Both the position numbers and the translations under genes were made by a program. Shown in pieces: positions 1 to 10,358 of a stretch of 14,729 bases of DNA. The stretch covers positions 1 through 14,729 of the forward strand of contig JADJUP010000012.1 in NCBI GenBank assembly GCA_016716965.1, given 5' to 3'. Origin of the DNA: Sulfuritalea sp. GTDB lineage: Bacteria; Pseudomonadota; Gammaproteobacteria; Burkholderiales; Rhodocyclaceae. The notes under the pieces were generated by a model. That model worked only from the letters and a program-made list of their open reading frames with translations, searched no databases and was not told the origin of the DNA. How positions within the stretch are numbered: the stretch's first letter is position 1; each line of letters begins with the position of its first letter.

Positions 1-29
1 ATGGCTCGTGCTGAGAACCTAACGAATGA

Positions 30-42
30 AAGGGACTTCCCC
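30..42. repeat. Left subterminal inverted repeat of the IS element
   Basis: AAGGGACTTCCCC is the inverse of GGGGAAGCCCTT at 1492-1503 with a single-base gap. Bases 33-42 also match the inverse of 121-130 perfectly. In the IS1111 group subterminal repeats mark the neighbourhood of the ends. Confidence 0.55.
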
Positions 43-130
43 GTCCCGAGGCTGCGGCGGAAGCCGCAAACGGCAACGAGTGCCAAGATGAGATTTCGCG
101 ATCACATCAAAACCACGAAAGGGGAAGTCC
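33..130 (+). promoter_or_regulatory. Leader stem that can hide the transposase ribosome-binding site
   Basis: Bases 33-42 (GGACTTCCCC) pair perfectly with 121-130 (GGGGAAGTCC), which holds the Shine-Dalgarno sequence and ends right before the ATG at 131. Inside the loop a second hairpin forms: TGCGGC at 53-58 pairs with GCCGCA at 63-68 around a GGAA tetraloop. A transcript entering from outside the element would carry the whole stem and so mask the ribosome-binding site; a transcript starting inside the loop would not. Comparable protection is known for IS10 and IS200. The pairing is seen directly; the regulatory role is inference. Confidence 0.45.
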
Positions 131-1156
131 ATGAGCATTATCACAGTTGGAATCGATCTGGCCAAGAACGTCTTTGCCGTGCATGGCGTTGATGATAACG
201 GCAAGCCCGCATTGGTCAAGCCCAAGGTATCACGCGAGCATCTTCTGCCGCTGATCGCGCAACTGCCGCCGTGCGTGATCGGCATGGAAGCCTGCTCCGG
301 CGCGCACTATTGGGCTCGACAGTTCCGCCAGCACGGCCACACCGTCCGGCTGATGGCGCCCAAGTTCGTCACGCCCTACCGGATGTCGGGCAAGCGCGGC
401 AAGAACGACGCGGCGGACGCCGCCGCGATCTGCGAAGCCGTAACGCGGCCCCACATGCGCTTCGTCCCGATCAAGGAAGAACACCAGCAAATCATCCTGT
501 GCCTGCATCGCACCCGCAACGGCTTCGTCGAGGAGCGCACGGCCACCTACAACCGGCTGCGCGGCCTGATCTCCGGAATTCGGCATCGTCCTGTCCGCAG
601 AAGATCGCCAACCTGCGACGCGCTCATGGAGCATCTTGAGGATCTGCCCGGCTACGTCAATCCGTGCGTGGGCGACCTCCTGGCCCACGCCGACAGTCTC
701 GACGCCCGGATTGCCGAGTACGACCGGGTCATCGCCAAGGCGGCGAAGGAGGACGCGCGCAGCAAACGCCTGATGCAGCCTGCCGGGCATCGGCCCGATC
801 ACGGCCAGCGCCATGCTGGCCAGCATTGGCGGCGGCCACGACTTCAGAACGGTCGCCAGGTGGCGGCCTGGATGGGGCTTGCGCCCGGGCAATACAGCAG
901 CGGCGGGACGGCGCGGCTGGGGCGGATCACCAAGGCCGGCGACAGCTACCTGCGCAGCCTGCTGGTCATGGGGGCCAGGGCGATTCTGAGTGGTCTGGGT
1001 GACAAACAGGACCGTTTCAGTCGATGGGCCAGAAGCCTGGTCGAGCGTCGCGGCTACTGGAAGGCGGTGGTGGCGATCGCCGCGAAGAATGCGCGGCTGG
1101 CCTGGGCGGTGCTGAGGTTCGGGGAGGATTTCCGGTTGCAGCCGGTCGCCGCCTGA
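131..1156 (+). CDS. IS110-family transposase, with compensating frameshifts
   Basis: The 341-residue transposase of the IS110 family has an N-terminal RuvC-like DEDD domain and a C-terminal Transposase_20 domain. The acidic residues are visible: D9 in GIDLAK, E53 in GMEACSG, and D93/D96 in KNDAADA. The C-terminal serine motif is YSSGG (S256, S257), followed by GRITKAGDSYLR. The start at 131 has GGGGAAG at 121-127 as ribosome-binding site. Two internal blocks are in the wrong frame. Around 575-622, family-like EFGIVLPQK and KIANLRR appear only in other frames. Between about 780 and 846, the helix-hairpin-helix-like LPGIGPITASAMLASIGGG lies in another frame. Each block starts and ends with small indels that cancel out, so no stop codon arises. 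The protein as written has scrambled residues at about 149-164 and 217-239 and is probably inactive, unless the indels are sequencing errors. Confidence 0.9.
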   Translation: MSIITVGIDLAKNVFAVHGVDDNGKPALVKPKVSREHLLPLIAQLPPCVIGMEACSGAHYWARQFRQHGHTVRLMAPKFVTPYRMSGKRGKNDAADAAAICEAVTRPHMRFVPIKEEHQQIILCLHRTRNGFVEERTATYNRLRGLISGIRHRPVRRRSPTCDALMEHLEDLPGYVNPCVGDLLAHADSLDARIAEYDRVIAKAAKEDARSKRLMQPAGHRPDHGQRHAGQHWRRPRLQNGRQVAAWMGLAPGQYSSGGTARLGRITKAGDSYLRSLLVMGARAILSGLGDKQDRFSRWARSLVERRGYWKAVVAIAAKNARLAWAVLRFGEDFRLQPVAA

Positions 1157-1199
1157 ACCCACGACAAAAGCGTCAGCAAGGGAAGGATACGAAAGGAAC

Positions 1200-1400
1200 A
1201 CAGGTGCCACCGAAGGAGCGGTGGCCAGGATTCACCGATGCACTGCATGCGTTGATGTGAAGCGGGTTGGACCCGCGCCGGGAGTGCCTGATCACCTCCA
1301 GGGGAGTAGCAGATACCCGACTAACGATTGAGGCCCCGGCGCGCGTCTTTCATCAGGGTCCGGGCAGGATGCCCAACATGACCGGTTGTAGTTTCGCAGT
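1200..1400 (+). ncRNA. Candidate seeker/bridge RNA of the IS element
   Basis: The stretch follows the transposase stop codon, where IS1111-group elements are known to encode the non-coding RNA that pairs with target and donor DNA. Several stems are visible. GCCACCG (1206-1212) pairs with CGGTGGC (1219-1225), loop AAGGAG. GCGGGT (1262-1267) pairs with ACCCGC (1271-1276). A 9-bp long-range stem joins CGCGCCGGG (1274-1282) to CCCGGCGCG (1335-1343) and encloses about 52 bases with a small inner CTCC/GGAG stem (1296-1306). GGGCA (1362-1366) pairs with TGCCC (1370-1374). The second and third stems share three bases, so they are alternatives or one is shortened. RNA boundaries are unknown. The structures are seen; the guide role is inferred from position and family. 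Confidence 0.45.
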
Positions 1401-1491
1401 CCGCCATCTTCTTCATCGAACCGCGCAGTGACAATGAAATCTGATCAGGAAATAGAGATGAACTGAAAATCGAAAACCGCTTGCTAAGTTT

Positions 1492-1503
1492 GGGGAAGCC
1501 CTT
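1492..1503. repeat. Right subterminal inverted repeat of the IS element
   Basis: GGGGAAGCCCTT mirrors the left repeat at 30-42, with one base missing between GGGGAAG and CCCTT. It puts the right end of the element only a few bases beyond, before the palindromes at 1527-1564. Confidence 0.5.
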
Positions 1504-1510
1504 GTAGTTA

Positions 1511-1857
1511 AGTGTGGATCACTAACGATGGAAAGCTTTCCATCACGACGGAAAACATTCCATCAAATAGGCTGTATAAAAATCCGGACATGGGTGCAAT
1601 AAGGCATTGAAACAGCGTGTTAGGGAAATTTAGTGGGGCCCACAATGACAGAAAAAGGATCAAGCCGGAATTGCCTGAATCCAGGCCAAGGGCAGAATAC
1701 GCCAACGGCAAGTTCCCGTCCAGCATATGGCCCGGCGAGGCAAACGGGGTGGCTCCAAAGGGGACCGGGCGAGCGCGGATACGAATGACGGCACCCCGGC
1801 GCCGCTATGCCGCCGTACCGCCAGCGAGCAAAGGAAGTCCCTGCGGGGCGCCGACTT
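1511..1857. other. Gene-free stretch between IS element and glgP
   Basis: No convincing gene is present. The first part is clearly less GC-rich than the neighbouring genes and holds two palindromic sites (1527-1564), followed by AT-rich TGTATAAAAAT near 1572-1582 that could belong to a promoter. A short open frame from about 1617 to the right (plus) and one from 1726 to the left (minus) have no recognisable domain or good ribosome-binding site. No clear factor-independent terminator for glgP, which ends at 1858 on the minus strand, was found. Confidence 0.5.
1527..1564. promoter_or_regulatory. Tandem palindromic sites, operator-like
   Basis: GATGGAAAGCTTTCCATC at 1527-1544 is a perfect 18-bp palindrome. 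A second copy, GACGGAAAACATTCCATC at 1547-1564, matches it at 15 of 18 positions. The copies start exactly 20 bp apart, close to two helical turns, so dimers bound to both would face the same side. An AT-rich box follows about 10 bases downstream. This is the layout of a double operator, but the protein is unknown and no gene of its own follows within the next 290 bases. Confidence 0.4.
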
Positions 1858-4341
<2,484 letters not shown>

Positions 4342-4483
4342 CGGGGCATTCCCACAAAAATAACAAGGGCATGATACTCGCGGCGGCCATGGCGGTGCCG
4401 CGCTTCGAAACCGCGGGCGCCGGGTGCATGTTCCGCATTTTTCGATTCCCGCTGATAATGCGTGCTCCAAAAAGGGACAGGGA

Positions 4484-5194
4484 ATGGTCGAGAGCGAAGC
4501 CAACACTCAGGAAGATTCCAGCGCCAAGCCGATCGCGCTGGAGGAGGCGCGGCTGCAGATCGGCGACCTGATCAACCTGCAGGCGCAACTGAGCGACCGG
4601 GTGGAACGCTACTCGGTACGCCTGCTCGGCATGGCAAAGGGCCGCAGCGTGCTGGTGACGACACCGATGGTCGACGGCCATTACCTGCTGATGCGCGAGG
4701 GGCAGTCGCTGATACTGCGCGCCTTTTCGGGCAAGAGCGCCTACGCCTTCCCGACCCAGATCCTGAAGACCGTCAATACGCCCTACCCCTACCTGCACCT
4801 GGCCTACCCGCGCGAGGTGCGCTCGCTGGTGGTGCGCAAGGGCGCCCGCGCCAACGTGAATGTGATCTGCGCCATCACCCATTGCGACGGCACGCCGATG
4901 CAGGCGGCCGGCGCCCTGGTCAACATGAGCGTCGGCGGCGCGCTGATGATTGCAAAGAACGCGCCGGGGAAGAAGGGCCAGCATCTGGGGATCACGTTCA
5001 AGGTGATGCTCAACGGCATCGAGGCGCTGCTGGAACTCGATACCGTGATCCGCGCCGTCAGCTACGAGCAGGGCGGAGATGCCGCAATGCCCTACCAGAT
5101 CGGCATCCAGTTCGTCGATGTTTCGCCGGAGAACTCGATCCCGCTGCTGGCATTCGTCTACCAGGCGCTGCTGGAACAGTCGCCGGGCGCCTGA
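4484..5194 (+). CDS. PilZ-domain protein, YcgR-like (flagellar brake type)
   Basis: The 236-residue cytoplasmic protein has two domains: a YcgR-type N-terminal domain (about 25-105) and a PilZ domain (about 108-230). PilZ domains bind cyclic di-GMP through an arginine motif and a D/NxSxxG motif. Here NMSVGG (147-152) fits the second. The first is less regular: R110, R113, R118 and R122 lie in the right area, giving RxxR and RxxxR (R118-R122). YcgR proteins slow the flagellar motor when cyclic di-GMP is high; no flagellar genes are in the window, so the exact role is open. The start at 4484 follows a strong AGGGACAGGGA ribosome-binding site; an in-frame upstream start (4424) lacks one. GATAAT at 4454-4459 could be a -10 box, but no good -35 was seen. 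Confidence 0.82.
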   Translation: MVESEANTQEDSSAKPIALEEARLQIGDLINLQAQLSDRVERYSVRLLGMAKGRSVLVTTPMVDGHYLLMREGQSLILRAFSGKSAYAFPTQILKTVNTPYPYLHLAYPREVRSLVVRKGARANVNVICAITHCDGTPMQAAGALVNMSVGGALMIAKNAPGKKGQHLGITFKVMLNGIEALLELDTVIRAVSYEQGGDAAMPYQIGIQFVDVSPENSIPLLAFVYQALLEQSPGA

Positions 5195-5204
5195 GGCACC
5201 GCGT

Positions 5205-5684
5205 TCAGGCCGACAGCGCCGCGCGCCAGCGCGCGAGCTTTTCCGCGTAGGGTGTGCCGGCATTGGCCGGGCTGGTGGAGGGCAGCACCACGGCCTCATA
5301 GCCCATGGCTTCGATTTCGCGGATGCGCTGCGCCGCCATGCGGCCGTTGAAGCAGATGCGCCGTAGCGCCGGCGCCGACTCTTTGAGTTCAGCCAGCGGA
5401 TTGGGCAGCGCGTCGCGAATCGCGGAATCGAGGCTGCCGGCGCGTGCGCAGGAGGCGAACACGTCCCAGATGGCGATGCCGGCGGCCTGCACCGCGACGA
5501 TCCGCGCCGGGTAATCCATCTCCTGCAGCGGCTGTTTGATGGTTTCGCCGACGATGCGCCAGAACAGGTTCTGCGGATGGGCGTAATACTGCTGAGCGGC
5601 GAGCGAGGCGGTGGACGGAAACGAGCCCAGGATCAGCACCCGGGCTCGTGGGTCGATGACGGGCGCGAGTCCGTGGAGAATCAA
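5205..5684 (-). CDS. DNA-deoxyinosine (hypoxanthine-DNA) glycosylase, UDG superfamily
   Basis: The 159-residue protein resembles the hypoxanthine-DNA glycosylase family (family 6 of the uracil-DNA glycosylase superfamily), which cuts deaminated adenine (hypoxanthine) from DNA to begin base-excision repair. The signature is RVLILGSFPS (15-24), then QQYYAHPQNLFWRI, in which N39 matches the asparagine reported as catalytic in this family. LPSTSPAN near the C-terminus resembles the second active-site motif. Length is normal. The start is unusual: an in-frame TAA lies nine bases upstream, leaving TTG at 5684 as the likely start, with AGG only two to three bases before it. The palindromic repeat at 5694-5765 begins ten bases upstream and may have replaced the original upstream region. 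The gene converges with the PilZ gene, ten bases apart. Confidence 0.82.
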   Translation of the reverse strand: MILHGLAPVIDPRARVLILGSFPSTASLAAQQYYAHPQNLFWRIVGETIKQPLQEMDYPARIVAVQAAGIAIWDVFASCARAGSLDSAIRDALPNPLAELKESAPALRRICFNGRMAAQRIREIEAMGYEAVVLPSTSPANAGTPYAEKLARWRAALSA

Positions 5685-5693
5685 AACCTGTTA

Positions 5694-5765
5694 GCCACAG
5701 AGGACACAGAGATCACAGAGAAAGGCATGAGGGTTTTCCTCTGCGTCCTCTGTGATCTCTGTGGC
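5694..5765. repeat. Palindromic intergenic repeat made of 9-bp CACAGAG units
   Basis: Two 27-base arms (5694-5720 and 5739-5765) are inverted copies matching at 22 positions, around an 18-base loop. Each arm consists of about three 9-bp units: CACAGAGGA, CACAGAGAT, CACAGAGAA on the left, and the mirror form on the right. Such CACAGAGGA-type elements are common between genes in many proteobacteria and often produce spurious short protein calls (ATEDTE-like). It lies between the end of htpG and the start of the glycosylase gene, on whose shared strand it would form a long RNA hairpin that could end or trim the htpG transcript. Confidence 0.85.
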
Positions 5766-5784
5766 CAAGTGTTTTGCTCTTTAC

Positions 5785-7717
<1,933 letters not shown>

Positions 7718-7752
7718 CTGAAAATCCTCATGAAACGGCGATCGAGTGGCCG

Positions 7753-7780
7753 ATATGGGGGCAGTCATAGCCGTTTCAAG
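7753..7780 (-). promoter_or_regulatory. Sigma-32 (RpoH) heat-shock promoter of htpG
   Basis: On the minus strand CTTGAAA (7780-7774) is followed after 13 bases by CCCCATAT (7760-7753). This matches the sigma-32 consensus CTTGAAA ... CCCCATnT in both boxes and in spacing. It lies just upstream of htpG, a classical heat-shock gene. Recognition by RpoH is inferred from the match. Confidence 0.85.
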
Positions 7781-7892
7781 GGCAGGGACAAGGCATCGAT
7801 TGCAGGCAGCGTGTTCGCTGGCGTACATTGCCCGATGCCGCCGCCTAGGCTGGGCGACCCGGGTGCCGGTCCATCGAGGAAAACCCCACAAA

Positions 7893-9209
7893 ATGAGCAA
7901 CGCGCAATGGTTTCTGCTGCTGGGCGCCCTTCTGCTGGCCCGCGGCGTGACGGCTTCGGCGCTGACGCGCCTGCCGGTCACCCCCGCCATCATCTACCTG
8001 GCGGTGGGGCTGGTGGTCGGCCCGACCCTGCTCAACGTGTTCCACTTCAATCCGCTCAAGGAATCGGCGCTGCTGGAAGTGCTGACGGAAGTGGTGGTGC
8101 TGATTTCGCTGTTCTCCGCCGGCGTCAAGATGCCGGTGCCGGTCAGCCTGGCGCGCTGGCGCACGCCGATCCTGCTGGCGACGGTATCGATGACGGTCAC
8201 CGTGGCGATGGTGGCGGCCTTTGCTTTCTACGTGCTCGACCTGCCGCTGGGCGCCGGCATCCTGCTCGGCGCGATCCTGGCCCCCACCGATCCGGTGCTG
8301 GCGACCGACGTCCAGATCCGCCACCCCGGCGACCGCGACCAGTTGCGCTACACCCTGACCTGCGAGGCGGGCATGAACGACGGCAGCGCCTTTCCCTTCG
8401 TGATGCTCGGCCTGGGCCTGCTCGGACTGCGCGACCTGGGCGAATTCGGCCTGCAATGGGTGCTGTTCGACGTGATCTGGGCCACGGTCGCGGGCGTCGC
8501 CATCGGCGTCGTTGCCGGCGCCGCCCTGGCCCACGTGGCCTGGAAGCTGCGCGACGAATCGCCGGACCACCGGCTGATGGACGACTTCCTCGGGCTCGGC
8601 CTGATCGGCATGGTGTATGGCCTGAGCGTGCTGGTCGGCGCGTGGGGCTTCCTCGCGGTATTTTTCGCGGCGGTCGCGCTGCGGCAGACCGAACTCAAGC
8701 TCGCCGGCGCCAGCTCGGAATCACCGCCAGCGCCGCCCGCAGTCGCCGCCGAACCGGGATTGGCCGCCGCGCCCGCCGAATGCGCGCCGCCGCAGACGGT
8801 GAGCGCCGGGTCGCTGGTGTTCAAGGAACACCTGGAACGGCTCTCCGAAATGACGCTGATCCTGCTGCTCGGCGGCACCATGTTCTTTGACTCCTGGAGC
8901 TGGCGGGCGGTGGGCCTGGCGCTGTTCCTGTTCGTCGTGGCGCGACCGCTCAGCGTCCTGATCGGCATGCTGGGCACCCGCAGCTCATGGCCGATACGCG
9001 GCATGGTCGGCTGGTTCGGCGTGCGCGGCATCGGTTCGCTGTATTACCTGATGTATGCCATCCAGCATGGCATCGCCGAAAGCCTGGCGCTGGAGTTGAT
9101 CCAGTTCACGCTGGTTGTTGTTTCGCTGTCGATCCTCGCCCACGGCACCAGCGTCAAGCCGCTGATGGGCATGTTCTGGCGCCACCGCCGCAGCCTGCCG
9201 GCGCCGTGA
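7893..9209 (+). CDS. Cation:proton antiporter, CPA1/NhaP-like
   Basis: The 438-residue inner-membrane protein has about twelve hydrophobic segments and belongs to the Na+/H+ exchanger domain family. It should exchange sodium or potassium for protons and so control internal pH and salt. LLGAILAPTDPVLATDV carries T132-D133-P134, and the next core helix has EAGMNDGSAFPF with N162-D163; ND at this place is typical of electroneutral CPA1 exchangers. GWFGVRGIGSLYYL (373-386) is another family block. A soluble Ala/Pro-rich loop of about 37 residues (271-307) separates two membrane segments. The start at 7893 has GAGGA twelve bases upstream, somewhat far. A weak promoter may be TTGCAG (7800-7805) with TACATT (7824-7829). 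The ion transported cannot be read from sequence. Confidence 0.88.
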   Translation: MSNAQWFLLLGALLLARGVTASALTRLPVTPAIIYLAVGLVVGPTLLNVFHFNPLKESALLEVLTEVVVLISLFSAGVKMPVPVSLARWRTPILLATVSMTVTVAMVAAFAFYVLDLPLGAGILLGAILAPTDPVLATDVQIRHPGDRDQLRYTLTCEAGMNDGSAFPFVMLGLGLLGLRDLGEFGLQWVLFDVIWATVAGVAIGVVAGAALAHVAWKLRDESPDHRLMDDFLGLGLIGMVYGLSVLVGAWGFLAVFFAAVALRQTELKLAGASSESPPAPPAVAAEPGLAAAPAECAPPQTVSAGSLVFKEHLERLSEMTLILLLGGTMFFDSWSWRAVGLALFLFVVARPLSVLIGMLGTRSSWPIRGMVGWFGVRGIGSLYYLMYAIQHGIAESLALELIQFTLVVVSLSILAHGTSVKPLMGMFWRHRRSLPAP

Positions 9210-9237
9210 TTCGAAGGCCATCCCGCGCTGCGGCCGC

Positions 9238-10191
9238 TCAGGCGGCGCTCGCGGCAAGCATCTGCATGTCGTGGCCGGCGGCGATCCAGGCATCGAGGCC
9301 GCCGCGCAATGTACGCACCCGCGCATAGCCGCGCTCCATCAGCAGCCGGGCGGCCTGGGCGGCGCCCGCTTCATTGGGGCAGGTGCAGAAGATGATGATG
9401 TCCTGATCCGGCGTTTGCGGGCTGCCGAAATCCTGGCTGATGGCGCGCAGCTCGGACGGCACCGCTCCCGGGATGGTCCTCGGCTCCAGCGCGCGGGCCA
9501 TGGGCGGGCGCAGGTCGACGATCATCGGCCGGGACCCCGAACTCACCAGCGCATGCAGCTCGTCGACCTCGATGCGCGCCAAGCGGAGCATGGCCTGCAG
9601 GCGCCGCCGCTCCAGCCACTTCGTCGCGATGTAGCCAAGCACCAGGGTTGCGACCAGGATCAGCACTCCGCTGCCCAGGCGCTCGGCCTGCGCCAGCAGT
9701 TCCTCGATCTGGGCATGCATCAGGTAGCCGGCGCCCAGGCCGGTAGCCGCCCAGAGCACGGTGCCGATGCCGTCGAACAGCAGGAAGGCGGACCAGCCGA
9801 CGCGCGTTGCGCCCGCCAGCGGCGGCACCACCGTCGATAGCCCCGGAATGAACTTGGCGACGACCAGCAGGCCCATGCCCCAGCGGTCGAAGTTCGCCTG
9901 CGCCTGGTTCACGCAGATGTCCGGCGACAGCGAGACGCGGCACAGCGTCGCCAGCACGCGATTGCCGTAACGGCTGCCGGCCGCATACCAGGCAGCGTCG
10001 CCGATCAGGCAAGCCAGCACGGCGGCGCCGAACAGCGCCGGCAGCGAGAGGCCGCCACCGGCGGCGAGCGCACCGGCAACCACGAGGGCGGGCAGGCCCG
10101 GCAGGGGCAGTCCCAGTTGTTCCAGCAGCACCAGCGCAAATATGATCAACAGGCCGTACTGGCCGATGAGTGCAGCGAGTTCTAGCATCAT
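9238..10191 (-). CDS. DedA-family membrane protein fused to a rhodanese domain
   Basis: The 317-residue protein has a DedA (VTT/SNARE-associated) membrane part (about 1-195) and a cytoplasmic rhodanese domain (about 205-310). DedA proteins are linked to membrane-lipid flipping and to envelope and proton-gradient upkeep. Visible DedA features are E24 followed by LGLPLPGLPALVVAG, and KFIPGLSTVVPPLAG (113-127). The rhodanese part shows IVDLRPP (224-230), the active-site strand IIIFCTCPNEAGAAQAARLL (265-284) with C269 and C271, and LRGGLDAWIAAG (295-306). C269 lies where rhodaneses hold the sulfur-carrying cysteine; the loop is CTCPNE rather than the usual CxxGxR. The start at 10191 has GAGG seven bases before it; a second ATG follows directly. 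It converges with the antiporter gene and is divergent from the AraC gene. Confidence 0.88.
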   Translation of the reverse strand: MMLELAALIGQYGLLIIFALVLLEQLGLPLPGLPALVVAGALAAGGGLSLPALFGAAVLACLIGDAAWYAAGSRYGNRVLATLCRVSLSPDICVNQAQANFDRWGMGLLVVAKFIPGLSTVVPPLAGATRVGWSAFLLFDGIGTVLWAATGLGAGYLMHAQIEELLAQAERLGSGVLILVATLVLGYIATKWLERRRLQAMLRLARIEVDELHALVSSGSRPMIVDLRPPMARALEPRTIPGAVPSELRAISQDFGSPQTPDQDIIIFCTCPNEAGAAQAARLLMERGYARVRTLRGGLDAWIAAGHDMQMLAASAA

Positions 10192-10358
10192 GGGGAAACC
10201 TCGGCGGTTTGGGCGGTGAAAAACATTGCGGGCGCTGCGGGAATCAGGTTCACGCAAGTCGTCGGCAACCGGCCGGCAAGCGTGCAATACTGAAATGGCT
10301 TCAATCGAGACTCCCTGGTTGACCCGCTGTGTTGTGTGTCGTGATGGCTGTCGTCACG

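Larger units (their letters stand above)
20..1510 (+). mobile_element. IS110-family (IS1111-group) insertion sequence; ends approximate
   Basis: The element consists of a DEDD transposase gene (131-1156), a short leader (about 100 bases) and a long non-coding right part (about 350 bases). A long non-coding stretch after the transposase is the layout of the IS1111 group; IS110 proper has it in front. Matching inverted repeats lie near both ends: AAGGGACTTCCCC at 30-42 and GGGGAAGCCCTT at 1492-1503, the same sequence inverted apart from one missing base. IS1111-group elements carry such repeats a few bases inside their real ends, so the boundaries given are estimates. No target duplication is expected for this family and none was seen. 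Family assignment is firm, the group likely, the exact ends uncertain. Confidence 0.72.

Noticed and set aside
1..192. Open frame starting at the first base of the window
   Set aside because: It overlaps the IS leader and the start of the transposase in another frame and has no family resemblance.
1238..1248. ATGCA-C-TGCAT symmetric sequence in the right part of the IS element
   Set aside because: A one-base loop cannot form an RNA hairpin, and nothing supports it as a protein site.
5189..5210. Hairpin GCCTGA/TCAGGC between the convergent PilZ and glycosylase genes as a two-way terminator
   Set aside because: The 6-bp stem is real and contains both stop codons, but the loop is 10 bases and no T run follows on either strand.
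9233..9246. Hairpin GCCGC/GCGGC at the convergent ends of antiporter and DedA genes
   Set aside because: Only five pairs in very GC-rich DNA and no T run; expected by chance.
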